A DNA stretch of 64,000 nt from Streptoalloteichus hindustanus (GTDB taxonomy: Bacteria > Actinomycetota > Actinomycetes > Mycobacteriales > Pseudonocardiaceae): positions 558,001 through 622,000 of the forward strand of contig NZ_FQVN01000001.1 in NCBI RefSeq assembly GCF_900129375.1. The letters are read 5' to 3'. Shown here piece by piece: positions 52,607-61,428 of this stretch (within the stretch, counting starts at the first letter, position 1; the number at the start of each line of letters is the position of its first letter). A program made the translations under genes and the position numbers. The notes under the pieces are model-generated. The model was not told where the DNA came from, did not search any database, and worked only from the letters and a program-made list of their open reading frames with translations.

Positions 52607-53803
52607 TCAGGCGAAGGTGACCAGGTTGCGGCCGGAGCCCTTCGCCGCGAGCAACGCGGAGTCGGCCGCGACGAGCAGGTCGGACAGCTCGTAGCCGAAC
52701 CGCTCGGTGGTCGCCACGCCGATGCTCACGGTCAGGCCGCTCAGCTCGTGCGGCCGGCCGTCGGCGGCGGTCGTCGGCACCCGCAGCGCGGCCACGGACA
52801 GGCGCACGCGCTGGGCCACCGCCTCCGCCTCGGCCGGGGCGGTGTCCGGCAGCATCAGGACGAACTCCTCCCCGCCGAACCGGCCGACCAGGTCCCCCCG
52901 GCGCACGCTGCTGCGCAGCAGCACGCCGATCGCGGACAGCGCCGCGTCCCCCGCCAGGTGGCCGTAGCGGTCGTTGACCCGTTTGAAGTGGTCCAGGTCG
53001 GCGAGCAGGACGGCCGCGCAGAACCCGCGCCCCCGGGCGCGGGTCAGCTCGTCCCTGGCCAACCGGTCCCAGTGGGCGGCGTTGGCCAGCCCGGTCTTGG
53101 CGTCCCGCTGGGCCGACCGGCGCCACTGCGGCAACTGCGCGGCGCGCTCCAACAAGGCCATCGGCGCAGCGGCCATCACGGCGCGGACCGGGTCGTCCGC
53201 CGTGACCATCGCGGTCATCCCGCCGATGCACACCGCCACGACGCCGACGGCCACGTCGATCGGGTCGCCGAGGACGTCCGCGCCGCTGGCGCCCGGCGAC
53301 CGCAGGCGCAGGCCGACCGCGACCACCACGGCGCGGACCAGGAGCATGGTGGCCCCGGACAGGATCAGGGTGGCCACGTCCCACCGCGGGTCGCTCCACC
53401 CGGCCGTGGCCCGCGCGGCGAACGTGGCGAGCACGGTCGCCGCCGTGGTGAACAGCCACCGGTGCGGCTCCGGCCGCGGTCCGAGGACGCCGTGCAGGGC
53501 CGGCCCCAACAACAGCAGCACCAGGAGGTTCGCCGGCAGCGCGAACACCCCGGCGACCAGGTAGCAGACGTGGATCGCCCACGGGTTGCGGGTGATCTCC
53601 CTGCGCACCTGGCTGGTCACCGCGGTGCCGACGATCACCAGCCCGGAGGAGACGGCGATGGCGGCGAACCGGGTGAGCTCCTCGGGAGTCGGCTGCGCGC
53701 CGGAGAGGGCGACCGCGGTCACGGCGGCGAGCGCGCCGACGTCGACGGTCAGCCAGTAGCCCAGCGCCGGTCGACTCAGCGTCCACAGTGGCCAGTGCCG
53801 CAA
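52607..53803 (-). CDS. Membrane-bound GGDEF diguanylate cyclase
   Basis: The protein has about 398 residues, with about six hydrophobic segments in the N-terminal half and a C-terminal GGDEF domain. The active motif is RFGGEEFVLMLPD, with DLDHFKRVNDRYGH before it. GGEEF is catalytically competent. TTG 53803 has GGGAGG 6 bases upstream; an in-frame GTG at 53833 lacks a ribosome binding site but cannot be excluded. It is the second c-di-GMP synthase gene of the window and faces the AI-2E exporter gene tail-to-tail. Confidence 0.87.
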   Translation of the reverse strand: MRHWPLWTLSRPALGYWLTVDVGALAAVTAVALSGAQPTPEELTRFAAIAVSSGLVIVGTAVTSQVRREITRNPWAIHVCYLVAGVFALPANLLVLLLLGPALHGVLGPRPEPHRWLFTTAATVLATFAARATAGWSDPRWDVATLILSGATMLLVRAVVVAVGLRLRSPGASGADVLGDPIDVAVGVVAVCIGGMTAMVTADDPVRAVMAAAPMALLERAAQLPQWRRSAQRDAKTGLANAAHWDRLARDELTRARGRGFCAAVLLADLDHFKRVNDRYGHLAGDAALSAIGVLLRSSVRRGDLVGRFGGEEFVLMLPDTAPAEAEAVAQRVRLSVAALRVPTTAADGRPHELSGLTVSIGVATTERFGYELSDLLVAADSALLAAKGSGRNLVTFA

Positions 53804-54016
53804 GGCAGCCCTCCCCCCGACCGGGAGTGACACGTCGAGGCCGCGGCCCGGGGTGTCCACCTCGCCCGCTCGGCGCCGCCCCACGCCGGTGCCGGTCGGC
53901 GGCGTCCTCGAACCCGGCCAGGGTGGCACACCGACGGCGGGCAGAAGAAGCCGGCGACCGGGGGTTAGCCGGCGGTGCGGAGCCGGGCAGGATGGACGAC
54001 CGGGGAGGAGCGAACC

Positions 54017-55189
54017 GTGCAGGCAGGCTCATCCGGTGCGGGCAGCCGCATCATCAAGGACAACACCGCCCCGCTCTGGCGCGGCGCGGTGACGCTGCGG
54101 ATCGTCACGTTCCTGTTCGCGGTGGGCGTGTTCTCCGTGCACAGGGACGGGTACGAGCGACCGTGGCTGGGCTGGGCCGTCATCGCGGCCGTCGCGGTGT
54201 GGACCGCGCTGACCGTCTACTGGTTCAGCCGGGACCGGGGCCGGCGCCGGCTCCTCGTCGGGATCGATGTGATGCTCACCACAGCACTGGTGGTCGCGTC
54301 CCACTTCGTCCTCAGCGCGGAGCAGCTGACCAGGCCGGTGCCCCTGGTGCCGACGATCTGGGCGTCCGGCTGCGTGGTGTTCGCGGCCGTCCACTGGGGA
54401 CGCGGCGCGGGGGCGGCCACCGGCGCCGTGGTGACGGTGTGCAGCATCTGGGCGCGCGGCTACTTCAACACCGACATGGCCAGGGACGCGGTGCTGCTGG
54501 TCGGCATCGGGTTCGTCGTGGGCCTGGCCTCCACCACCGCCCGCCACTCCGGCGCGCAGCTGGAACGGGCGTTGCGGGCGGAGGCGGCGACCAAGGAGCG
54601 CGAGCGGTTGGCCCGCGCGGTGCACGACAGCGTGCTCCAGGTGCTGGCCAGGGTGCGCCGGCGCGGGGCGGAGCTGGGCGGCGAGGCCGCCGAGCTGGCG
54701 CGGATGGCCGGCGAGCAGGAGATCGCGCTGCGCTCGCTGGTCGCCGCCGCACCCCAGGAGTCCACAGTGGACGGAGAGGTGGACCTGCGGCCGGAGCTGC
54801 AACTGCTGACCACGCCCAGGTTCCAGGTCTCGGTCCCGGCGACGCAGGTGATGCTGCCGGCCACGACCGCGGCCGAGCTGTCCTCCGTCGCCAGGGAGGC
54901 GCTGTCCAACGTGGACAAGCACGCCGGACCCGAGGCCGGCGCGTGGGTGCTGTTGGAAGATCTCGGGGACGAGGTGGTGCTCAGCGTGCGGGACGACGGA
55001 CCGGGGATTCCGGACGGACGGCTCGCCGCGGCGGAGAACGAGGGCCGAATGGGGGTGGCCCACTCCATCCGCGGCCGGGTCGAGGAACTCGGCGGAAGCC
55101 TGTCGCTGCACACCGCTCCGGGTGAGGGGACCGAATGGGAGGTTCGGGTGCCGCGAAGACGGACCCGGCGCAAGGGGGTCGGGCGATGA
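54017..55189 (+). CDS. Sensor histidine kinase (MacS-type)
   Basis: This 390-residue membrane kinase has about five to six hydrophobic segments in the first ~165 residues. They are followed by a HisKA_3-like helix with KERERLARAVHDSVLQVLAR (phospho-His in VHDSV, typical of the MacS group) and an HATPase domain (REALSNVDKHA, VRDDGPGI, GRMGVAHSI). GTG 54017 has GGGGAGGAG upstream. The stop overlaps the response regulator start by 4 bases. Signal unknown. Confidence 0.9.
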   Translation: MQAGSSGAGSRIIKDNTAPLWRGAVTLRIVTFLFAVGVFSVHRDGYERPWLGWAVIAAVAVWTALTVYWFSRDRGRRRLLVGIDVMLTTALVVASHFVLSAEQLTRPVPLVPTIWASGCVVFAAVHWGRGAGAATGAVVTVCSIWARGYFNTDMARDAVLLVGIGFVVGLASTTARHSGAQLERALRAEAATKERERLARAVHDSVLQVLARVRRRGAELGGEAAELARMAGEQEIALRSLVAAAPQESTVDGEVDLRPELQLLTTPRFQVSVPATQVMLPATTAAELSSVAREALSNVDKHAGPEAGAWVLLEDLGDEVVLSVRDDGPGIPDGRLAAAENEGRMGVAHSIRGRVEELGGSLSLHTAPGEGTEWEVRVPRRRTRRKGVGR

Positions 55190-55854
55190 CGAACGAGCAC
55201 GTGTCCGTGATGGTGGTCGACGACCACCCGATGTGGCGGGACGGGGTGGCGCGGGACCTCACCGAACGCGGGTTCCGGGTGCTGGCCACGGCGGGGGACA
55301 GCGAGTCGGCGCAACGCATCGCGCGCGCCGTCCGGCCGGACGTGGTGTTGATGGACCTGAACCTCAACGGGTCCTCCGGCGTGGACGCGACCCGGTGGAT
55401 CACCACCGAGCTGCCGGCCACCAGGGTGCTCGTGCTGTCGGCCAGCGGCGAGCACAGCGACGTGCTGGAGGCCGTCAAGGCCGGCGCGTCGGGCTACCTG
55501 GTGAAGTCGGCGTCGGTGGCGGAGCTGGTCGACGCCGTGCAGCGGACGGCAGCCGGGGACGCGGTGTTCACCGCGGGGCTGGCCGGGCTGGTTCTCGGCG
55601 AGTACCGGAGGATGGCGGCGGCGCCGGACTCCGTGGAGCCGGCGCCCCAGCTCACCGAGCGGGAGACCGAGGTGCTCCGCCTGGTCGCCAAGGGGCTGAC
55701 CGCGCGGCAGATCGCGACCCGCCTGGTGATCTCGCACCGCACCGTGGAGAACCACGTGCAGTCCACGCTGCGCAAGCTCCAGCTGCACAACCGGGTCGAG
55801 CTCGCCCGCTACGCGATCGAGCACGGCCTGGACACCGACCCGGAGGAAGTGTGA
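55186..55854 (+). CDS. NarL-family response regulator
   Basis: The 222-residue regulator has a receiver domain with D12/D13 and phospho-acceptor D57 in VVLMDLNLNG, and a LuxR HTH (LTERETEVLRLVAKGLTARQ, SHRTVENHVQSTLRKL). ATG 55186 overlaps the kinase stop (ATGA). Its own stop overlaps the next start (TGATG), so three genes form one coupled unit. Confidence 0.93.
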   Translation: MTNEHVSVMVVDDHPMWRDGVARDLTERGFRVLATAGDSESAQRIARAVRPDVVLMDLNLNGSSGVDATRWITTELPATRVLVLSASGEHSDVLEAVKAGASGYLVKSASVAELVDAVQRTAAGDAVFTAGLAGLVLGEYRRMAAAPDSVEPAPQLTERETEVLRLVAKGLTARQIATRLVISHRTVENHVQSTLRKLQLHNRVELARYAIEHGLDTDPEEV

Positions 55855-56477
55855 TGACCACGCCGGCACCGGTTCCGCCCCGCGACCTGCGGGTCAGCGA
55901 CGCGGAACGGGCACACGTCGTCGACCTGCTCCAGCGGGCGACCGGCCGCGGCCTGCTGGACCTCACCGAGTTCACCCGCCGCACCGACCTGGCCGTGGCC
56001 GCGCGCACCCGCGGCGAGCTGAACGCGCTGCTGGTCGACCTGCCCGGCCTGGTCAACCGCGAGCTCGACGCCAGGGAGACGCTGGAGCTGACGCACACCG
56101 CGAGCGCCCTCACCCGCACCGGGGCCTGGGTGGTGCCCCGCCGGCTGGTGCTGCACGGCCGGATGGGGTCCAGCACGCTGGACTTCACCTCGGCCGTCAT
56201 CCCGCACCCGGTGGTGACCGTCGAGCTGAGCTACGTCGCCGCGTCGGCGACCCTGGTCCTGCCGCCGGGCGCGACGGTGGACGCCACCGAGCTGTCGGTC
56301 GTGGCGGGCAGCGTGAAGGACGCGGGCGGGTCGGGGCAGCCGACGGGCACGCCCCACTTCGTCCTGCGCGGCCACGTCCGGGCCGGCTCGGTGGTCGTCA
56401 CCCGGCCCCGCACGCTGCTGCGCCTCGGCCCGGTGACGATCCAGCACCCCTGGAAGGTCGTCTGGTCGCCCGGCTGA
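55854..56477 (+). CDS. DUF1707 protein with LiaF-like C-terminal domain
   Basis: The 207-residue protein has an N-terminal DUF1707 domain (RVSDAERAHVVDLLQRATGR, LDLTEFTRRTDLAVAARTRG), common in actinobacteria and SHOCT-like. The C-terminal part of beta strands (HGRMGSSTLDFTSAVIPHPV, LVLPPGATVDATELSV) resembles the LiaF/VraT domain. No membrane segment separates them. It is coupled to the two-component pair (TGATG), so it may modulate the kinase as LiaF does in Firmicutes; that is inference. Confidence 0.82.
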   Translation: MTTPAPVPPRDLRVSDAERAHVVDLLQRATGRGLLDLTEFTRRTDLAVAARTRGELNALLVDLPGLVNRELDARETLELTHTASALTRTGAWVVPRRLVLHGRMGSSTLDFTSAVIPHPVVTVELSYVAASATLVLPPGATVDATELSVVAGSVKDAGGSGQPTGTPHFVLRGHVRAGSVVVTRPRTLLRLGPVTIQHPWKVVWSPG

Positions 56478-56538
56478 GGCCGGGCGCGACCGCGACCGGC
56501 CGCCGGCCCGGCCCGGCGAACTCGGGCCGGCGAACGGG

Positions 56539-56579
56539 GAAGGCCGCCTCTCCGCCAGGTCGGCGGGGAGGCGGCCTTC
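56539..56579. terminator. Bidirectional terminator
   Basis: An 18-bp stem with one G-T pair (56539-56556 against 56562-56579) and loop AGGTC follows the DUF1707 gene and faces the convergent ptsI. Confidence 0.78.
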
Positions 56580-56656
56580 GGGTTTCCGTCGAGTGTGTGT
56601 GGGATCGACGGAGAACCTGGTGACGCCGGGTCGTCGGCGTCGGTTCCGCCGGCCGG

Positions 56657-56678
56657 GACCGGGGGTGTCCCCCCGGTC
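56657..56678 (-). terminator. Terminator-like hairpin at the end of ptsI
   Basis: A 9-bp stem (GACCGGGGG 56657-56665 against 56670-56678) with a 4-base loop abuts the ptsI stop codon. Confidence 0.55.
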
Positions 56679-58322
56679 TCAGCCGAGCACGGCCCGGACG
56701 GCGGTGCGGGCCGTGCCCCGGTCTCCGGCGGCCGTGGCGGCCCTGGCGGCGTCCTGGCACTGGTCGAGGCTGGTCGCCGCGAGCCGGGCGCCCACCCTGG
56801 GCAGGGCGGCGGCGTTCATCGACAGGCTGGTCGCGCCCAAACCGACGAGCACGCAGGCCAACGCCGGGTCGGCCGCGGCCTCGCCGCAGACGCCCATCGG
56901 CCGGCCCAGCTCGGTCGCCGCCGCGCCGACCAGCGCGACCAGCCGCAACAACGCCGGCTGCCACGGGTCGTTGAGCTCGGCCACCCCGCCCACCTGGCGG
57001 TCGGCCGCGAACACGTACTGTGCGAGGTCGTTGGTGCCCAGGCTGACGAAGTCGACCGCGGCCAGCACCTCGCGGGCGCTCAGCGCCGCGGCCGGCACCT
57101 CGATCATCACGCCGACCCTGGCCACGCCGGCCGCGCGGGCGCGGTCGGCGAACCAGGCGGCCTCCTCGGCGGTGGACACCATCGGCGCCATCACCGAGAC
57201 GTCCGCGCCGGAGTCCTCGGCCGCCGCCGCGACGGCCTCCAGCTGGCGGTCCAGCACGCCGACGGCGGCGCGGGACAGCCGCAGGCCGCGCACGCCCAGC
57301 GCGGGGTTCGGCTCGACCTCGGTGTTCAGGAACGCCAGCGGCTTGTCGGCGCCGGCGTCCAGGGTGCGCACCACGACCGGTCGGCCGGCGAACGGGGCCA
57401 GCACCTCGGCGTAGGCGACGCGCTGCGCCGCGACCGAGGGCTCGGCGGTGGCGGACAGGTAGCAGAACTCGGTGCGGAACAGGCCGACGCCCTCGGCGCC
57501 GGCGGCGGCGCCCGCCGCGGCGTCCTCGGCCGACCCCACGTTGGCCAGCAGCTTCACCCGGCGGCCGTCGGAGGTCCGGCCCTCGCCGGACCACGTGGGC
57601 TCGTCCCCGGCGGTCGCGGCGAGCACCGCCACCGGCCCGGCAACGACCTCCACGGTCCCGGCCTCCCCGTCGACGACCAGGCCGTCGACGGCGTCGAGGG
57701 CGAGCAGGCCGCGGCAGGCCACGACGGCGGGGATGCCCAGCGCCCTGGCGAGGATGGCGGTGTGGCTGGTCGGCCCGCCCTCCTCGGTGACCAGCGCGAG
57801 GACCTTGGCCGGGTCCAGGCCGGCGGTGTCGGCGGGGGCCAGGTCGCGGGCCACCAGCACGCTCGGGCCGGTCAGCTCGGGCACGCCGGGCGGGGTCAGG
57901 CCGAGCAGCTCGGCCACCAGCCGGTCCCGGACGTCGTGCACGTCGCGCACGCGCTCGGCGAGGTAGCCACCGGCGGCCTCCAACGCCGTGGCGAACCCGG
58001 CGGCGGCCTCGTGCACGGCGCGCGCCGCGGGCAGCGCGCGGGCGGCGACCAGCTGCTCGGACTGGGCGATCAGCGCCGGGTCGGCGGCCATGGCGGCGGT
58101 GGTCTCCAGCACGGCCCTGGCCTCGCCGTCGGCGGCGGCCGCGCGTTCGCGGAGCCGCTCGGCGACGAGCTCGGCGGCGGGGCGGATCCGGGCGGCCTCG
58201 GCGGCCTGGTCGGCGGGGGCCGGGGTGGCCGGCGGCTCTGGAAGCGGCTCGGCGACCCGGACCACCGGGCCCGACGCCCGCCCCGGGCTGACTCCGACAC
58301 CGCTCAGACGCGTGCCTGACAT
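56679..58322 (-). CDS. ptsI: PTS enzyme I (phosphoenolpyruvate-protein phosphotransferase)
   Basis: This cytoplasmic enzyme transfers phosphate from PEP to HPr and starts the sugar phosphotransferase cascade. The 547-residue protein has the N-terminal HPr-interacting and phosphohistidine domains with the active histidine H187 in EEGGPTSHTAILAR. The C-terminal PEP-binding barrel has GVGLFRTEF, RTLDAGADKPL, GVRGLRLS, and the catalytic cysteine in MGVCGEAAADP. No ptsH or crr is adjacent. The start overlaps a perfect DasR-type site. In Streptomyces DasR controls the pts genes in response to N-acetylglucosamine derivatives, and the same is expected here. Confidence 0.95.
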   Translation of the reverse strand: MSGTRLSGVGVSPGRASGPVVRVAEPLPEPPATPAPADQAAEAARIRPAAELVAERLRERAAAADGEARAVLETTAAMAADPALIAQSEQLVAARALPAARAVHEAAAGFATALEAAGGYLAERVRDVHDVRDRLVAELLGLTPPGVPELTGPSVLVARDLAPADTAGLDPAKVLALVTEEGGPTSHTAILARALGIPAVVACRGLLALDAVDGLVVDGEAGTVEVVAGPVAVLAATAGDEPTWSGEGRTSDGRRVKLLANVGSAEDAAAGAAAGAEGVGLFRTEFCYLSATAEPSVAAQRVAYAEVLAPFAGRPVVVRTLDAGADKPLAFLNTEVEPNPALGVRGLRLSRAAVGVLDRQLEAVAAAAEDSGADVSVMAPMVSTAEEAAWFADRARAAGVARVGVMIEVPAAALSAREVLAAVDFVSLGTNDLAQYVFAADRQVGGVAELNDPWQPALLRLVALVGAAATELGRPMGVCGEAAADPALACVLVGLGATSLSMNAAALPRVGARLAATSLDQCQDAARAATAAGDRGTARTAVRAVLG

Positions 58323-58334
58323 GGTCTAGACCAT
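58321..58334 (-). promoter_or_regulatory. Perfect dre (DasR) site overlapping the ptsI promoter and start
   Basis: The 14-bp palindrome ATGGTCTAGACCAT contains the dre core TGGTCTAGACCA (58322-58333). On the minus strand the -10-like TATGGT (58335-58330) is followed after 7 bases by ATG 58322, so one operator covers the -10 box, the presumed transcription start and the A of the start codon of a leaderless mRNA. Binding would block RNA polymerase directly. Confidence 0.8.
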
Positions 58335-58340
58335 ACCTCC

Positions 58341-58626
58341 CCGCGGCCCGCTCCCCACGATCCTACGACTGTGTGACCTGAGTTACTCCCCGCGTCAGGC
58401 GATCGGAGCGGAACCCGGCCCCACCCCGCACGCCGGAAGAGACGAAGGAAGCACCTCCCCGGCCCTTCGGCCGCTGACAGGGCACGCGGCACCGTCGGCG
58501 ATCCGGCTGGCACCAAACCCACCAAGCGGTGCACGCGGCCCCGCGAGCCCACACGGCCGACCCAGGGCGGGCATCGACGAAACCCTGCGGCCGAACATCG
58601 CCTGATCGGGTTGGTCACCCCCGAGG
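58341..58626. other. Intergenic stretch without a supported gene
   Basis: Overlapping frames exist but none has a ribosome binding site, good codon use or a recognisable family. It separates ptsI from the decayed MerR locus and may itself be eroded sequence. Confidence 0.4.
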
Positions 58627-58657
58627 TTGACCCTCGCGCGACGTGAGGTCCTGACGT
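58627..58657 (+). promoter_or_regulatory. Vestigial MerR-type promoter
   Basis: TTGACC (58627-58632), a 19-bp spacer with dyad character (CCTC...GAGG) and TGACGT in place of a TAnnnT -10 box lie before the decayed MerR gene. The damaged -10 fits loss of function. Confidence 0.4.
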
Positions 58658-58683
58658 CGCCCCACGAGCGGGAACGAGCGCCG

Positions 58684-58967
58684 GTGGAGTGCCTGAGAGC
58701 TGCCCAGGGCGACCGGGACGAGGTCGGGGCGCCGCACCACGCCGACGAGATCGGCTTCCAGCTTGGTGAAGCCGAGTGAACGGGCCTAGTCGAAACACAC
58801 CGCCGTTACACCTCCGCGGAAGTGCGGCGCCTCTACCGGGTACGAGCCCTGCGGGTCATGGGGATCCCGCTGGAGAAAATCCGGCGGCGCTGGCCCTGGC
58901 CCGCTGCTGGGCCGAGTTGGTCCGGGTGTTCCACGGCGTTGACCAGGTGACCGCGCAGGCGGTCTGA
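58684..58967 (+). pseudogene. Decayed MerR/TipA-like regulator
   Basis: One frame from GTG 58684 reads APHHADEIG (compare LHHYDEIG in intact family members), then a TGA stop at 58777. It continues in the same frame as HRRYTSAEVRRLYRVRALR and VMGIPLEKI, the second part of a MerR HTH. After about 58885 the match shifts to another frame (ALALARCWAELVRVFHGVDQ), which resembles the start of a TipAS-like effector domain, so most of the middle is deleted. Weak similarity may extend to about 59062. One nonsense mutation, a frameshift and a deletion make this a clear relic. Confidence 0.65.
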
Positions 58968-59120
58968 GCGCTGGGGGCGGAACAGGGGGAGCGGATGCGG
59001 GCCGGCCCAGGGTGGCCCGTCCCCGGAGCTGTCCGACTGCGTCCGGGCGAGCCAGCGGGCTGACGAGTTCGAGTGCGAGCCGGGCCGCCGGCTGGGGCGC
59101 CGGCCGGACCGCGCTGGTTG

Positions 59121-59170
59121 GGCGGAACGGGACGGGGGCCCGTGCGCACGGCACGAGCCCCCGTTCCGCC
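59121..59170 (-). terminator. Terminator of the MMPL transporter gene
   Basis: GGCGGAACGG (59121-59130) pairs with CCGTTCCGCC (59161-59170), and the stem continues inwards with a 3-base bulge. It sits directly past the stop codon at 59173. Confidence 0.65.
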
Positions 59171-59172
59171 GG

Positions 59173-61350
59173 TCACCGCACCGGCTGGGGTTCCCGCGCC
59201 GGCTTCTCGTCGGGCAGGTCGTCGCCCTCGTGCACGCCGACCCGCTGCTGCAACCGGCGCAACGGCCCGGGCGCCCACCAGGTGGCCCTGCCGAGCAGCT
59301 TGATCACCGCCGGCACCAGCAGCATCCGTACCACCGTGGCGTCCAGCGCGAGCGCCAGGATCATGCCGACCCCGACGAACCGCATCATCGCGACCTCGGA
59401 GAAGGCGAACGCCCCGGTGACGATGATGAGCAGCAACGCCGCCGCGCTGATCATCCGGCCGGTGCGGGCCAGCCCGGTGCTGATCGCCTCCTCGGTGGTC
59501 GCGCCCTGACCGCGCGCCTCGACCATCCTGGACAGCAGGAAGGTCTCGTAGTCCGTGGACAGGCCGAACACCACGGCGGCCATCAGCACGACGATCCCCG
59601 CCTCCAGCGGCCCCGGGGTGACCCCGAGCAGCGACGCCCCGTGCCCGTCCTGGAAGACCCAGACCAGCACACCGAACGTGGCCGACAGGCTGAGCGCGCT
59701 CATCACCACGGCCTTGATCGGCAGCAGCACCGAGCCGAACGCGAGGAACATCAGCACCAGGGTGGCCACGACCAGCAGCCCCGCCATCAGCGGCAGCCGG
59801 TCGGCGATCGCGTCCAGGCTGTCGCTGACCCGCGCGGTGAGCCCGCCCACCAGGACCTGGGTGTCCGGCGGCTCCGACAGGTCGCGGACCGCCCGCAGGG
59901 CGTCCTTGGCCTGGTCGCCGAGCGGGTCGCCGGGCAGGCTCGCGGTGAGCACCACGACGTCGCCGCCGGCGCCGGTCGGCCGCACCCCGGTCACGCCGGG
60001 GACGCGCTCCACCTCCGCGACGAACCGCTGCACGGTCGCCTGGTCCGGAGCCGCGCCGTTCCGGCCGCGCAGCACGATCTGGGCGCCGTCGTTGCCGGCG
60101 CCAGGGAAGTCGCGGTTCACGACCTCGACCGCCTGCCGCACCGGGTCGTGGGACGGCAGCACCTTCTCGGTGACCTCGCCGAACTTCACCGACAGGAACG
60201 GCGCGCCGAGGAACACCAGCACGGCCACGATCGGCAGGGCCACCAGCACCGGTCGGCGCATCACGCCCCTGGCCAGGCGGGCCCAGCCCCGGCCCTCCCC
60301 GGCGTCGGTCGCCGGCGGCCGCCGGCGCCGCCACGGCAGGCCGACGGCATCCACCTTCGGCCCCAGCAGGGCGAGCACGGCGGGCAGGAGGGTGAGCGAC
60401 ACCAGGGCGGCGATCGCGACCGCCGCCATGCCGCCGTAGGCGACTGAGCGCAGGAAGGCCTGCGGGAAGAGCAGGAGGCCGGCCAGGGCGACGACCAGCA
60501 GGGTGGCCGAGAAGGCGACCGTGCGGCCGGAGGTGCCCACGGTCCTGCGGACCGCCTCCGCCGTGCTCCGCCCCGCCGCCAGCTCCTCGCGGAACCGGCC
60601 GACGGTGAACAGGCCGTAGTCGATGGCCAGGCCGAGGCCCAGCAGGGTCGCGACGTTGACCGCGAACGAGTTGACGTCGACGAACGAGGTGAGCGCCCGG
60701 AGCACGCCGAGCGAGCCGAGGATCGCCAGGCCGCCGACCACCACCGGCAGCGACGCGGCCACCAGGCCGCCGAAGATGACCACGAGCAGCAGCAGGGTGA
60801 CCGGGAGCGAGATCACCTCGGCCCGGGTCAGGTCGGACTCGGACCGGCTGTTGACCGCCGCGGCCATGGGCGCGACGCCACCGACCTGGGTGGTCACCCC
60901 GTCGACCGACAGCCTGTCCGCGATCTTCTTGTAGTCGCGCTGCCGGGCGGAGTCGTCACCGGCGGCGAGCGTGATGACCGCGAGGCCCCTGCGGTGCTCG
61001 GCGTCGGCCAGGGTGGGCGCGCCGGTGTTCCAGTAGGACACGACCTTGTGGACGACGTCCTTGGGCAGGGCGTCGAGCGAGGCGCGGATCCGGTCGGCGA
61101 CGGCCGGGTCGTCGATCCCGCCGGCCTGCGGCGTGTAGACCACCACCACGTCGCCGCTCTGCCGGCCGAGCTGCTCGGCGACGGCGTTGGCGGCCCGCGC
61201 GGCCTCGCTGCCCGGGTCGTCGTAGCCGCCCTGGCTCAGCCGGCCGAAGACGCCGAACCCCCACAGGCCGCCGAGCGCCGCGAGCACGACGACGACCACG
61301 AGCACCGGCCACCGTCTTCGGTGGACAATCGAGCCCCACTTCGCGAACAC
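59173..61350 (-). CDS. MMPL-family RND transporter
   Basis: This 725-residue exporter has twelve membrane segments in two symmetric halves. Each half carries a large external loop after its first span and a conserved GLAIDYGLFTVGRFREEL or GLSTDYETFLLSRMVE block (the RND proton-relay Asp-Tyr motif). MmpL proteins export lipids, glycolipids or hydrophobic compounds across the envelope. GTG 61350 has GGAGG 6 bases upstream. It diverges from a TetR gene with two perfect operators between. The last ~20 residues are charged and cytoplasmic. Cargo unknown; lack of a lipid synthesis cluster favours drug or fatty-acid efflux. Confidence 0.9.
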   Translation of the reverse strand: MFAKWGSIVHRRRWPVLVVVVVLAALGGLWGFGVFGRLSQGGYDDPGSEAARAANAVAEQLGRQSGDVVVVYTPQAGGIDDPAVADRIRASLDALPKDVVHKVVSYWNTGAPTLADAEHRRGLAVITLAAGDDSARQRDYKKIADRLSVDGVTTQVGGVAPMAAAVNSRSESDLTRAEVISLPVTLLLLVVIFGGLVAASLPVVVGGLAILGSLGVLRALTSFVDVNSFAVNVATLLGLGLAIDYGLFTVGRFREELAAGRSTAEAVRRTVGTSGRTVAFSATLLVVALAGLLLFPQAFLRSVAYGGMAAVAIAALVSLTLLPAVLALLGPKVDAVGLPWRRRRPPATDAGEGRGWARLARGVMRRPVLVALPIVAVLVFLGAPFLSVKFGEVTEKVLPSHDPVRQAVEVVNRDFPGAGNDGAQIVLRGRNGAAPDQATVQRFVAEVERVPGVTGVRPTGAGGDVVVLTASLPGDPLGDQAKDALRAVRDLSEPPDTQVLVGGLTARVSDSLDAIADRLPLMAGLLVVATLVLMFLAFGSVLLPIKAVVMSALSLSATFGVLVWVFQDGHGASLLGVTPGPLEAGIVVLMAAVVFGLSTDYETFLLSRMVEARGQGATTEEAISTGLARTGRMISAAALLLIIVTGAFAFSEVAMMRFVGVGMILALALDATVVRMLLVPAVIKLLGRATWWAPGPLRRLQQRVGVHEGDDLPDEKPAREPQPVR

Positions 61351-61428
61351 GTTGGTCCTCCTGGTCGCTGGTCGGGTGGGACGGACCCGGGTTACGTTGG
61401 GTGAAGATCAGTAAACGCTGTCAACTGT

